From assembly GCA_964466625.1 (NCBI GenBank), contig CAYXQF010000013.1, positions 1-31,069 of the forward strand: 31,069 bases of DNA. The letters run 5' to 3'. This DNA comes from QALR01 sp964466625 (lineage in GTDB: Bacteria; Bacillota; Clostridia; Oscillospirales; CAG-272). Positions 23,408-31,069 of this stretch are shown here, piece by piece. Below the pieces are notes generated by a model. That model worked only from the letters and a program-made list of their open reading frames with translations, was not told where the DNA came from and did not search any database. The stretch's first letter is position 1. Every line of letters starts with the position of its first letter. The translations under genes were made by a program, and so were the position numbers.

Positions 23408-23908
23408 ATGGCAAAACTGAAAATCCTGACAGAAGGCGAAGAATCTCTTCGCAAAAAATGCAGAGAAGTTACAGAGATCACGCCCCGAATCCTCACACTC
23501 CTTGACGATATGGTGGAAACCATGAGAGATGCAAGCGGTGTCGGTCTTGCCGCGCCGCAGGTCGGCATTTTGCGCCGAATCGTTGTCATCGAAGTCAATG
23601 AAGGTGAGGTTTTGGAGCTTATCAACCCGAAAATTGTCGAAAGCTCCGGTATGCAGAACGGTATCGAAGGTTGTCTTTCCGTTCCCGGCAAGCAAGGACT
23701 TGTTAAACGCCCTGCTTACGTTCGTGTGGAAGCACTTGACCGAAACGGCGACCTCAAAACTTATGAAGGTACGGAACTCCTCGCCAGATGCTTCTGCCAC
23801 GAGTTGGATCATCTTGATGGTATTCTTTACGTTGACAAAGCAAAGAAATTCCTCTATCCCGATGAAGAGGACGGAGAATATTATCTTGACGAAGATGATG
23901 AAATTTAA
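23408..23908 (+). CDS. def: Peptide deformylase
   Basis: A 166-residue metalloenzyme that removes the formyl group from new proteins. All three motifs are intact: GVGLAAPQVG (44-53), EGCLSVP (87-93, metal ligand C89) and HELDH (131-135). The acidic C-terminus (PDEEDGEYYLDEDDEI) is unusual in charge but matches a type 1 enzyme in length. AGAAAGGAAA before ATG is the ribosome site. It works with Fmt encoded next. Confidence 0.96.
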   Translation: MAKLKILTEGEESLRKKCREVTEITPRILTLLDDMVETMRDASGVGLAAPQVGILRRIVVIEVNEGEVLELINPKIVESSGMQNGIEGCLSVPGKQGLVKRPAYVRVEALDRNGDLKTYEGTELLARCFCHELDHLDGILYVDKAKKFLYPDEEDGEYYLDEDDEI

Positions 23909-24228
23909 GTGTGTTTATTTCTTAAAAATTTTAAAGCACTTCGCTCGCGCTTTTATAAACGCCTCGGCGTTTTTTCGCCGCATTTTCGGGGGTTCTTCCG
24001 ATTTGCAATCGGCTTTTGGTATTTGCTGTGCCAAATTTGCTGTCGGAAAGGTGTTGTAAGAAGGACAAGCGACGATGGGCGGGCGGAACTTGTTATCGCC
24101 CGCAGTCGCACCACAGCACTCCCCTGCGGTCAACCTGTAAGGTTGTTGCTTCTCTTTTGTAACTTTTCTCTTTCAAAAAGAGAAAAGTTGAAATCCCCCA
24201 TCTGCAAAACAAAAAAAGGAATGATGAT
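23909..24228 (+). repeat. Non-coding repeat-rich spacer between def and fmt
   Basis: In these 320 bases I see no convincing gene, although a frame stays open from 23909. A small terminator-like hairpin (AACGC/GCGTT then TTTT, 23958-23975) follows def. A GC-rich hairpin (GCGGGCG/CGCCCGC, 24079-24103, flanked by GCGAC/GTCGC), a CAACC/GGTTG hairpin (about 24131-24145) and an AACTTTTCTC/GAGAAAAGTT hairpin (24161-24189) follow. The last resembles the hairpins at 12587-12618 and 27566-27597. The chain looks like dispersed repeats. Confidence 0.55.
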
Positions 24229-25167
24229 ATGCGTATTTTATTCATGGGCACTCCCGAATTTGCGGAGCGCGCCCTCATCAAAATTGATGAACATTTCAAA
24301 GGTGATGTCGTCGGCGTCGTCACCAGAATTGACATGCCCAAAAACCGCGGTCACGTGCTGACACCTCCGCCAGTGAAGGTTGCCGCGCTGAATTTGGGCC
24401 TTCCCGTTTATCAGCCGAACAATCTCAAAGAAGAAAATTTCCGTGAAACACTCGAAACCCTCGCTCCCGACATCATCGTCGTTGCGGCATACGGCAAGCT
24501 TTTGCCCAAGTATGTTTTGGATTATCCCAAATACGGCTGTATCAACATTCATGCGTCCTTGCTTCCAAGATACAGAGGTGCCGCGCCCATTCAGCGTGCT
24601 ATTATGGCAGGTGAAAAAGAGATCGGCGTCACTATCATGGAAATGGCAGAAGGACTTGACACGGGTGATATGATCCTCAAAGGCTCCTTCCCTATTCAAA
24701 ATGAAAACTTTGGTGAGATCCACGATAAGCTTGCGGATCTTGGTGCAGAGCTTGTCATCACCGCGATGGAAGACATTGTCGCAGGCAAAGCTACCTATGA
24801 AGCACAGGACGATAGCCTTTCCAACTACGCTGCAAAGATCGAAAAAGCGGATAGAATCCTTGATTTTACTGCTACCGCACGAGAAATTGTCGATAAGATT
24901 CGCGCATTTTCTCCCGTACCCGGTGCAGAAGCGATGCTTCCCAGCGGCAAAGTGAAGATCACTGCGGCAAAACTTCTCGAAGAAGAACCGACCGGCGAGA
25001 TCGGCACCGTTGCCGAACTTTCCCCCAAGGGTGTGGGAAAACTGATCATCAACGCCAAAGACGCGAAGATCGCTATCGAAAAACTCATTCCCGAAGGCAA
25101 AAAAGAGATGTCTGCCGGTGACTTTATCCGCGGCCGCCGCATCACCGAAGCAGACCGTTTTCAGTAA
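24229..25167 (+). CDS. fmt: Methionyl-tRNA formyltransferase
   Basis: A 312-residue enzyme that formylates initiator Met-tRNA using 10-formyltetrahydrofolate. MRILFMGTPEFA is the N-terminus, and NIHASLLPRYRGAAP (106-120) carries the catalytic Asn and His region. The substrate loop GAAPIQRAI follows, and a C-terminal OB-like domain (about 205-310) is present. AAAGGA stands before ATG. It pairs with def as in most bacteria, here across a 320-nt repeat-containing spacer. Confidence 0.96.
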   Translation: MRILFMGTPEFAERALIKIDEHFKGDVVGVVTRIDMPKNRGHVLTPPPVKVAALNLGLPVYQPNNLKEENFRETLETLAPDIIVVAAYGKLLPKYVLDYPKYGCINIHASLLPRYRGAAPIQRAIMAGEKEIGVTIMEMAEGLDTGDMILKGSFPIQNENFGEIHDKLADLGAELVITAMEDIVAGKATYEAQDDSLSNYAAKIEKADRILDFTATAREIVDKIRAFSPVPGAEAMLPSGKVKITAAKLLEEEPTGEIGTVAELSPKGVGKLIINAKDAKIAIEKLIPEGKKEMSAGDFIRGRRITEADRFQ

Positions 25168-25188
25168 AATTTATCAGAGGAGAACCAC

Positions 25189-26502
25189 ATGAACGCAAGA
25201 GAATCTGCCTTTCTTTCGTTATTAAAATACGAAAACAGCGGTGTTTATTCCAACATTGAGCTTTCTTACGCCATCGAGCGAAATCATCTCGAAGGCGCGG
25301 AAAAAGCGCTCTTCACTGCCCTTTTTTACGGTGTGATCGAGCGCAAGCTCACCCTCGACTACTATATCGAAAAGCTTTCTGACCGCGATGCGGATACCAT
25401 CGACATGAACGTGCGCATCATGTTGCGCCTTGGTCTTTATCAGCTCATTTATATGGATAAGATCCCCGAATCCGCCGCCGTTAACGAAAGCGTGAAGCTC
25501 GTAAGCAGATTTTCCGCAAAGAAAAACAGCGACAAATTTATCAACGCCGTTCTCCGCTCCTATATCAGAAAAAAAGATACGTTGACGCTTCCCGACATTA
25601 AAAAAGAGCCTTACCGCGCACTTTCCGTGCGTTATTCCATTCCGGAATGGATCTGTCGCCTTTGGGCAGATGCTTATGGTCTTGGCGAAACGGAAAAAAT
25701 GCTCGCCACTGTCAATGGCAATCCCCCTATGACCTTGACCGTCAACACACTTCGCAATACTCCCGAAGAATTGCTTGCCGCTCTCACAGAAGTCGGCATC
25801 AAAGCACGCATCAGCCGCATCTCGCCGATGAGTATTTGTCTTTTCGGTGCAGTTCCGCTGGATAAGCTTGCCGCATTTGAGGGTAGATATTTCATTCAGG
25901 ACGAAGCTTCTGCGCTTTGCGTTGCCGTGATGGACGCCAAAGAAGGCGATCTGATCCTTGATGCTTGTGCTTGCCCCGGCGGTAAAAGCTTCGGCATGGC
26001 AATTTCCATGAAAAACAGTGGTGAAATTCGCTCCTTCGACCTGCATAAAAATAAACTTTCTCTCATCGAAACGGGTGCGGAAAATCTCGGCATCGACATC
26101 ATCAAGGTCGGTGTGCAGAATGCTTCCGTTACAAATCCCGAAATGCCTGTCTTTGACAAGATCCTTTGCGATGTTCCCTGCTCGGGTCTTGGCGTTTTGG
26201 CGAAAAAACCCGATATTCGTTATAAATCTGAAGAAGATATCGTTCGCTTGCCCACCTTGCAAGCCAAAATTCTGGAAACGAACGCCGCATATCTCAAAAA
26301 TGGCGGCACGCTCGTTTATTCCACTTGCACCGTCAACCCTGCCGAAAACAAAAATATCGTGGAAAATTTCCTTGCTTCCCACAGCGAATTTTCCCTTTGT
26401 CCCTTTGAGATCGGTGAGATCAAATCCGACGGTATCCTTGAAATTTTGCCGCACACCTACGGTACAGACGGCTTTTTCATCACAAAACTGATCAAATCAT
26501 AA
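25189..26502 (+). CDS. rsmB: 16S rRNA (cytosine 967-C5)-methyltransferase RsmB
   Basis: A 437-residue enzyme with an N-terminal NusB-like RNA-binding domain (1-130) and a C-terminal SAM-dependent m5C methyltransferase. Motifs are DACACPGGKS (258-267, SAM loop), CDVPCSGLG (327-335, Cys 331) and VYSTCTV (376-382, Cys 380). The two cysteines fit the m5C mechanism. AGAGGAG before ATG is the ribosome site. The gene lies 21 nt after fmt and 16 nt before rlmN, so the three are probably cotranscribed. Confidence 0.94.
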   Translation: MNARESAFLSLLKYENSGVYSNIELSYAIERNHLEGAEKALFTALFYGVIERKLTLDYYIEKLSDRDADTIDMNVRIMLRLGLYQLIYMDKIPESAAVNESVKLVSRFSAKKNSDKFINAVLRSYIRKKDTLTLPDIKKEPYRALSVRYSIPEWICRLWADAYGLGETEKMLATVNGNPPMTLTVNTLRNTPEELLAALTEVGIKARISRISPMSICLFGAVPLDKLAAFEGRYFIQDEASALCVAVMDAKEGDLILDACACPGGKSFGMAISMKNSGEIRSFDLHKNKLSLIETGAENLGIDIIKVGVQNASVTNPEMPVFDKILCDVPCSGLGVLAKKPDIRYKSEEDIVRLPTLQAKILETNAAYLKNGGTLVYSTCTVNPAENKNIVENFLASHSEFSLCPFEIGEIKSDGILEILPHTYGTDGFFITKLIKS

Positions 26503-26518
26503 AAAAGGAGGACTCCTC

Positions 26519-27550
26519 ATGGAAAAAACAGATATTTTAAGCATGACAAAAGAGGAGCTGACCGCCTTTATAATCTCTCTTGGCGAACCGAAATTCCGTG
26601 CTACACAGGTTTGGGGTTGGCTCATGAAGGGGGCAGATTTTTCGGAAATGAAAAATATTCCTGCCACACTTCGCAATAAACTCGAAGAAAATGCTTTTAT
26701 TGCCTCTGCCAAAGTGGCGCGACGCCTCGTTTCCACCGATGGCACGATCAAATATCTTTACGAGCTTCACGATGGAGAAAAGATCGAATCCGTTTTCATG
26801 CGCTACAAGCACGGTAACACGATCTGCATCTCTACAGAAGCAGGTTGTCCGATGGGTTGTGCATTTTGTGCGTCCACGCTCAAGGGGCTTACACGCCGTC
26901 TTCTCCCTTCAGAAATGCTCTCTCAGATCATTTCCACAGAAAAAGACACGGGTGAGCGCATTTCGGGCATCGTGCTGATGGGCATCGGTGAACCGCTCGA
27001 CAACTATGACAACGTTTTGAAATTTTTGCGCCTTGTCGGCTCTCCCGACGGGCTGAACATCGGATACAGACACATTTCTCTTTCCACTTGCGGACTTGTT
27101 GACCGCATATATCGTTTGGCAGAAGAAAATCTCGCCATCACACTTTCCATCTCGCTCCACGCGGCAGACGATGAAACACGTTCTTCTCTCATGCCCGTGA
27201 ACAAAAAATGGAACATTGAACAGCTTCTCACGGCTTGTCGCGCTTATTTTGAAAAGACAGGGCGCCGCATTTCCTTTGAATACACGCTCGTGCGCGGAAA
27301 AAATGACGGCATCGCAGATGCAAATCGCCTTGCTGACGTACTTTACCGCTATTGTGCAGGCATGCCTTTGCATGTGAATCTCATTCCCGTAAACAACGTG
27401 GAAGAACGCGGCTTTTTGCCGAGTGAAAAAAGCGGCATTGAAGCTTTTGTGAAAACGCTGGAAGGCAGACACGTCATTGCCACCGTTCGCCGCAAGCTCG
27501 GCTCGGACATCGATGCTTCCTGCGGTCAGCTTCGCGCAGGAGATAAGTAA
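26519..27550 (+). CDS. rlmN: Dual-specificity 23S rRNA/tRNA A-C2 methyltransferase RlmN
   Basis: A 343-residue radical-SAM enzyme that methylates A2503 of 23S rRNA. The cluster motif CPMGCAFC (110-117, C110/C114/C117) and the catalytic C-terminal Cys (C335 in DIDASCGQL) are present. GEPLDNYDNV and the late block VNLIPVNNV match the family. AAAGGAGG stands upstream. Repeats begin directly after the stop codon. Confidence 0.96.
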   Translation: MEKTDILSMTKEELTAFIISLGEPKFRATQVWGWLMKGADFSEMKNIPATLRNKLEENAFIASAKVARRLVSTDGTIKYLYELHDGEKIESVFMRYKHGNTICISTEAGCPMGCAFCASTLKGLTRRLLPSEMLSQIISTEKDTGERISGIVLMGIGEPLDNYDNVLKFLRLVGSPDGLNIGYRHISLSTCGLVDRIYRLAEENLAITLSISLHAADDETRSSLMPVNKKWNIEQLLTACRAYFEKTGRRISFEYTLVRGKNDGIADANRLADVLYRYCAGMPLHVNLIPVNNVEERGFLPSEKSGIEAFVKTLEGRHVIATVRRKLGSDIDASCGQLRAGDK

Positions 27551-27796
27551 GGGGCTCTGCCCTCGCCAAACTTTTCTTTGCGAAAAGAAAAGTTTGGATC
27601 AAAAGAAACGACTCGTTTGTTTCGTGCCTCTGAATTTATTTCGCAAAATGTTCGTGGAGCAATCCCACGCTCTCTATATATTCCCCCCGCCATGGGATTT
27701 CCAAGGGACGAGTCCCTTGGACGGAGCGCGAGGCAGCGCCTCGCAACCCACACGAGATAAACTCTCGCAGACAAAAAAGGAAAGGACAACATTTTT
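27551..27796 (+). repeat. Repeat-rich spacer between rlmN and the phosphatase gene
   Basis: The spacer holds a hairpin CCAAACTTTTC/GAAAAGTTTGG (27566-27597) with the tail CAAAAGAAACGACTCGTTTG, the same design as the 12.4-12.6 kb array. Two perfect GC hairpins follow: CCAAGGGA/TCCCTTGG (27701-27720) and GCGAGGC/GCCTCGC (27728-27744). They look like dispersed intergenic repeats; no gene is visible. Confidence 0.65.
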
Positions 27797-28573
27797 ATGA
27801 CGTTTTTCGGAAAAAGCCACGTCGGTATGCGGCGTCAGGTGAATCAAGATAGCTTTCGCTGTTATACCATCTGGAATGGGACAGCGACGCTTCTTGTCGT
27901 TTGCGACGGCATGGGCGGTCATAAAGCAGGAGAAGTTGCGAGCAAGAATGCCGTAGAGATCTTCTGCAGTAAAGTGGCGGAAAAGCCTTGCCGCGAGGAT
28001 AAACCCGACAAGATTCTTGAATTTGTACGTTATACGATGGTTTGCGCGGCATCGGAAGCCAATGCCACGCTTTATCACCTTTCCAATCAATATGATGAAT
28101 GCCACGGCATGGGTACGACACTCGTTGCACTTCTCGTTTTTAAGGGTTGGTTTTATGCCATCAACATCGGCGACAGCCGTCTTTATCTCTTGACACCGGA
28201 AGAAGCAAAGCTTGTGACCAAAGACCATTCTTATGTGCAGTATCTCATTGATAATGGCAAACTTTCCCCCGAAGAAGCCAAAGATTATCCCAGAAGAAAC
28301 GTTATCACAAGAGCTGTCGGCATTTCCAATAAGCTCGACGTGGACTTTTTCAGCGCTCCCTTGGAGCCTTGGGGAAGCGGCTATTTTCTGCTTTGTTCTG
28401 ACGGTCTTTCGGGTTATGTAACGAGCAAGATCTTGCTTGACACACTTTTCGGACAACTCCCGAAAAAGATTCCGCCCGAAGCGGAGCTTGAAAAACGCGC
28501 GGATATGTTGATCGATTATGCCAATGCCAAAGGCGGCGCCGACAACATCACCGTAATACTCGCAAAGTTCTAA
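27797..28573 (+). CDS. stp: PP2C-family Ser/Thr phosphatase (Stp/PrpC)
   Basis: A 258-residue phosphatase opposing the kinase encoded next. PP2C motifs: RRQVNQDSF (12-20), VVCDGMGGH (34-42), GTTLVAL, INIGDSRLYLL, SRxVTRAVG-like block RRNVITRAVG, LLCSDGLSGYV and GGADNITVIL. All metal-binding Asp are present (18, 37, and those in CSDG and ADN). AAAGGA lies about 11 nt before ATG. The pair with PrkC is conserved across Firmicutes and controls cell-wall and stress responses. Confidence 0.95.
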   Translation: MTFFGKSHVGMRRQVNQDSFRCYTIWNGTATLLVVCDGMGGHKAGEVASKNAVEIFCSKVAEKPCREDKPDKILEFVRYTMVCAASEANATLYHLSNQYDECHGMGTTLVALLVFKGWFYAINIGDSRLYLLTPEEAKLVTKDHSYVQYLIDNGKLSPEEAKDYPRRNVITRAVGISNKLDVDFFSAPLEPWGSGYFLLCSDGLSGYVTSKILLDTLFGQLPKKIPPEAELEKRADMLIDYANAKGGADNITVILAKF

Positions 28574-28603
28574 TCACCAACGACGAAAGGAATCTTCATA
28601 AAT

Positions 28604-29920
28604 ATGAATATGGACGTTTTTAAGAAACATATCGGTGAAGTGTTTGACGGTAGATATAAGATCTGCCGCACGATCGGCGTTGGCGGTATGGCGCTTGTCT
28701 ATGAGGCACGCGACTTACTGACAGGACAGCGCGTGGCAGTCAAAATGCTCAAGGACTCCATCTCCGATAATCCGCAGGCACTGCGCAGATTCGTTAATGA
28801 ATCCAAAGCGGTTGCCATGCTCAATCACCCCAATATCGTTAAAATTCTCGATCTTTCCGTAAAGACGGAGCATAAATTTATCGTCATGGAATACATAAAG
28901 GGTATCACCCTGCGCGAATACATGACGTCAAAAGGCAAGCTCACATGGCGTGAATCTGCCGCATTCATCGCGCAAATTTTGCTCGCGCTCGATCACGCGC
29001 ACATGAAAGGCGTCGTTCACCGCGATATCAAGCCGCAAAACATCATGGTCATGGAAGGCGGCGTGATCAAGGTCACCGACTTTGGCATCGCGAAAATCCC
29101 CGATGCAGAAACCGTGACGATGGTCGATCACGCAGTCGGCACGATCTATTATATCAGCCCTGAACAGGCGAGAGGCAAAAAGATCGACTCAAGAAGTGAC
29201 ATTTATTCGCTCGGTGTCATGTTTTATGAAATGGTGACGGGCAGACTTCCCTTCCTTGCGGAAAACTCCTACGGCATCATGCACAAACAGATCCATGACG
29301 CGCCGCAAAAGCCCACAAAATGGACACCTGAGCTTCCGCTTGGCGTAGAACAGATCATTCTCACCGCCATGGAAAAAGCACCGCAGAATCGCTATCAGAG
29401 CGCTTCGCAGATGCTTCGTCACGTTTACAGAATCCAACGCAACCCCACGATCATCTTCCAAAAACAAACGCCTGTGCCGCGCACACCGACGGCAGAAGTT
29501 GCCATTAACCGCACGACAAAGGAATCTTCCGATCGCTACGAAAGCAAGAATGCTGCACCGCGCAGACCGCAGCAGCCGATACAACCCTCACGCACAGCAC
29601 CACAGAGAACAGCATCGGCAAGACCGCCTTATCCGCCGCAACAGCAACCGATCGCAAGACCCCAGCCGAAGCCCACACCCAAACCTGCGCCCGTGAAGAA
29701 AACACCGCTCAGAAAAAAGGAATTTGTGGTCACCTTCCCCGTCGTCATCGCGTTCTGTATTGCCTTTTTGGCGCTTGCCGTGATCGGATTTATGGTTCTC
29801 ATCAACGCATTGCTTGCGAATGTGGAAACGATCTCCGCATGGCATGCAGAAAATTTCCTTGATCACAGAATTTTGTGGTCTTCTCTCCTGCAAAATATCT
29901 CAAAGATGAGGTATCTATGA
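28604..29920 (+). CDS. prkC: Membrane Ser/Thr protein kinase (PrkC-like) without PASTA repeats
   Basis: A 438-residue kinase. The catalytic domain has GVGGMALV (25-32), K47, HRDIKPQN (139-146), DFGIAK (159-164) and SPEQAR. A Pro- and Gln-rich linker (about 290-370) leads to one membrane helix (about 376-402). Only about 36 residues follow outside, where PrkC/StkP proteins normally carry several PASTA repeats that bind cell-wall fragments. The stop overlaps rsgA by 4 nt (ATGA), and the other frames of the end show no PASTA-like sequence, so a frameshift is not evident. AAAGGA lies 12 nt before ATG. Confidence 0.93.
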   Translation: MNMDVFKKHIGEVFDGRYKICRTIGVGGMALVYEARDLLTGQRVAVKMLKDSISDNPQALRRFVNESKAVAMLNHPNIVKILDLSVKTEHKFIVMEYIKGITLREYMTSKGKLTWRESAAFIAQILLALDHAHMKGVVHRDIKPQNIMVMEGGVIKVTDFGIAKIPDAETVTMVDHAVGTIYYISPEQARGKKIDSRSDIYSLGVMFYEMVTGRLPFLAENSYGIMHKQIHDAPQKPTKWTPELPLGVEQIILTAMEKAPQNRYQSASQMLRHVYRIQRNPTIIFQKQTPVPRTPTAEVAINRTTKESSDRYESKNAAPRRPQQPIQPSRTAPQRTASARPPYPPQQQPIARPQPKPTPKPAPVKKTPLRKKEFVVTFPVVIAFCIAFLALAVIGFMVLINALLANVETISAWHAENFLDHRILWSSLLQNISKMRYL

Positions 29921-30855
29921 GTAAAAATATTGAAGGTATCATTTTAAGTGGCATCGGCGGACTTTATTCCGTCAAAGCCGAGGGCGGCGAGGTTTATCCT
30001 TGCCGTGCCAAAGGCGCTTTTCGCAAAGCAGGCCTTTCTCCGCTTGCGGGTGATCAGGTTTCCGTTCGTATCCCCGAGCTTGCGGGAGAAGAATATTTTA
30101 TTGAGCAGATCTTGCCGCGAAAAAATGCGCTGATTCGTCCCCCGATGGCAAATCTTTCGACGCTTTTTGTTACATTTGCGCCGAAAAACCCCGTTCCCAG
30201 CACCCTATATCTCGATAAATTGCTTTCCATCGCGGTTTTTAATCATATAAATCCCGTGGTGGTCATCACCAAACAGGATATTGACGCCACACTCGCGGAG
30301 TATTATGCAAATATCTATCGCAAAGCAGGCTTCCCTGTTTTCATTTCTTCTTCGGAAAATGGCGAGGGAATTGCGGTGCTGAAAGAATATATTCTCGGCC
30401 TTGAGGACGGCATCTGTGCTTTTGCAGGTGCTTCGGGTGTCGGAAAATCCACGCTGATGAACGCACTTTTCCCCACGCTTTCTCTTGACACGGGCGTGCT
30501 TTCGGAAAAGATCTCGCGCGGCAAACACACCACGCGAAGCGTAAACCTCTATTCCATGGCAGATCTGATCGGCGGCAGCACAAATGCTTACGTTGCTGAC
30601 ACGCCCGGATTTTCCATGCTGGACTTCGTAGAATTTGATTTCTACACGCTGGAGGATCTCCCGCACTGTTTCCCCGAATTTGAAAAGTATCTTGCGGATT
30701 GCCGCTACACAGATTGCTCTCATACGAAGGAATCTGCCGCGGATTGTGCCGTTGTCGCTGCGATAGAACGCGGAGAAGTGGCAAAAGAGCGCCATGAAAG
30801 CTATCTTTCGATTTATGCGGATCTTTACAGCAAAAAGCCGTGGAAGAAGAAATAA
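29917..30855 (+). CDS. rsgA: Ribosome small-subunit GTPase RsgA
   Basis: A 312-residue circularly permuted GTPase that checks late 30S assembly. An N-terminal OB domain (1-65) precedes the permuted G domain: G4 TKQD (118-121), G1 GASGVGKST (171-179) and G3 DTPG (228-231). The zinc site is C262, C267, H269 and C277. The start at MSKNIEG is set by GATGAGG and coupling with prkC (ATGA overlap); the frame extends 14 codons upstream without support. In Bacillus rpe and thiN follow; here a terminator ends the cluster. Confidence 0.95.
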   Translation: MSKNIEGIILSGIGGLYSVKAEGGEVYPCRAKGAFRKAGLSPLAGDQVSVRIPELAGEEYFIEQILPRKNALIRPPMANLSTLFVTFAPKNPVPSTLYLDKLLSIAVFNHINPVVVITKQDIDATLAEYYANIYRKAGFPVFISSSENGEGIAVLKEYILGLEDGICAFAGASGVGKSTLMNALFPTLSLDTGVLSEKISRGKHTTRSVNLYSMADLIGGSTNAYVADTPGFSMLDFVEFDFYTLEDLPHCFPEFEKYLADCRYTDCSHTKESAADCAVVAAIERGEVAKERHESYLSIYADLYSKKPWKKK

Positions 30856-30863
30856 TAAAGAAA

Positions 30864-30898
30864 AAAGCCTTAGCGAATTTTGCTAAGGCTTTCTTTTA
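30864..30898 (+). terminator. Terminator of the yicC-rsgA cluster
   Basis: AAGCCTTAGC and GCTAAGGCTT form a perfect 10-bp stem, followed by TCTTTT. The stem starts about 10 nt after rsgA. Confidence 0.9.
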
Positions 30899-30917
30899 TA
30901 ATAAAGCAATGATAAAA

Positions 30918-30949
30918 ACAAAAAAGCCGATGGGATAAAACCCATCGGC
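30918..30949 (-). terminator. Terminator of the rRNA operon
   Basis: Read on the minus strand, GCCGATGGG and CCCATCGGC form a perfect 9-bp stem followed by TTTTTTG. It lies about 70 nt beyond the 23S 3' end and faces the rsgA terminator, so the two transcripts converge. Confidence 0.88.
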
Positions 30950-31015
30950 AGATTCCATATCCATTAAAAACCAAATAAGAGAGTTCCGAACTTTGCGAAC
31001 TCAAACCTCACGAAG

Positions 31016-31069
31016 AAGTTCAAGCCCTCGGTCTATTAGTATCGGTCAGCTGAACACATTACTGTGCTT
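31016..31069 (-). rRNA. 23S rRNA, 3' end (partial)
   Basis: The reverse complement holds CAGCTGACCGATACTAATAG and then ACCGAGGGCTTGAAC, the highly conserved end of bacterial 23S rRNA. The gene continues beyond the window. The exact 3' end is approximate by a few bases. Confidence 0.92.

Overview
The window looks like a chromosomal segment of a spore-forming, low-to-medium GC Clostridia member, probably an uncultured gut lineage near the Oscillospirales. The evidence is spoIIE and spoIVB, the gene order yicC-remA-gmk-rpoZ-priA-def-fmt-rsmB-rlmN-stp-prkC-rsgA that is characteristic of Firmicutes, AGGAGG-type ribosome binding sites with frequent TTG and GTG starts, and vegetative TTGACA/TATAAT promoters. 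This placement comes from gene content only; no phylogeny could be run.

Layout. Positions 1-1838 are accessory. A small DUF559-type nuclease gene is enclosed in a repeat element with terminal inverted repeats. It is followed by an AT-rich orphan gene, possibly DUF4932-like, and a gene-poor stretch with hairpins. Positions 1839-4672 carry minus-strand single genes: an inositol-monophosphatase-family enzyme, a small Cys-rich protein, tRNA-Arg(CCT) and an AI-2E-family permease. Positions 4876-9571 hold a minus-strand polyamine uptake operon, potA-potB-potC-potD, ending in a LiaF-like membrane protein; its roughly 200-nt leader contains an intrinsic terminator. Positions 9962-13892 hold the sporulation genes spoIIE and spoIVB. 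Between them lie a repeat-rich region, a broken duplicate of the spoIVB 3' end, and an empty relative of the first repeat element.

From 14.1 kb nearly everything is on the plus strand: a SLOG/DUF2493-like protein, an orphan corrinoid protein, an endonuclease/exonuclease/phosphatase-fold enzyme, a DUF6062-like protein, 6-phosphofructokinase and a YbaK-type deacylase. A strong terminator and a new promoter then open the conserved cluster (18.7-30.9 kb). This cluster covers RNA turnover (YicC), matrix/biofilm regulation (RemA), GMP kinase, RNA polymerase omega, replication restart (PriA), formyl-Met metabolism (Def, Fmt), rRNA methylation (RsmB, RlmN), Ser/Thr phospho-signalling (Stp/PrkC) and ribosome assembly (RsgA). 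The window ends in the 3' end of a minus-strand 23S rRNA gene. That gene is followed by a terminator with no 5S gene in between.

The most interesting material is the repeat element family. One copy (5-456) carries a DUF559 nuclease whose Shine-Dalgarno sequence lies in one repeat arm and whose stop codon lies in the other. The second copy (12769-12892) has the same arm architecture but no gene, and it sits between the intact spoIVB end and a diverged remnant of that same gene end. Other points to check are the potABCD leader, the membrane-anchored PotD, the PASTA-less PrkC, the orphan corrinoid protein and the 5S-less rRNA operon end.
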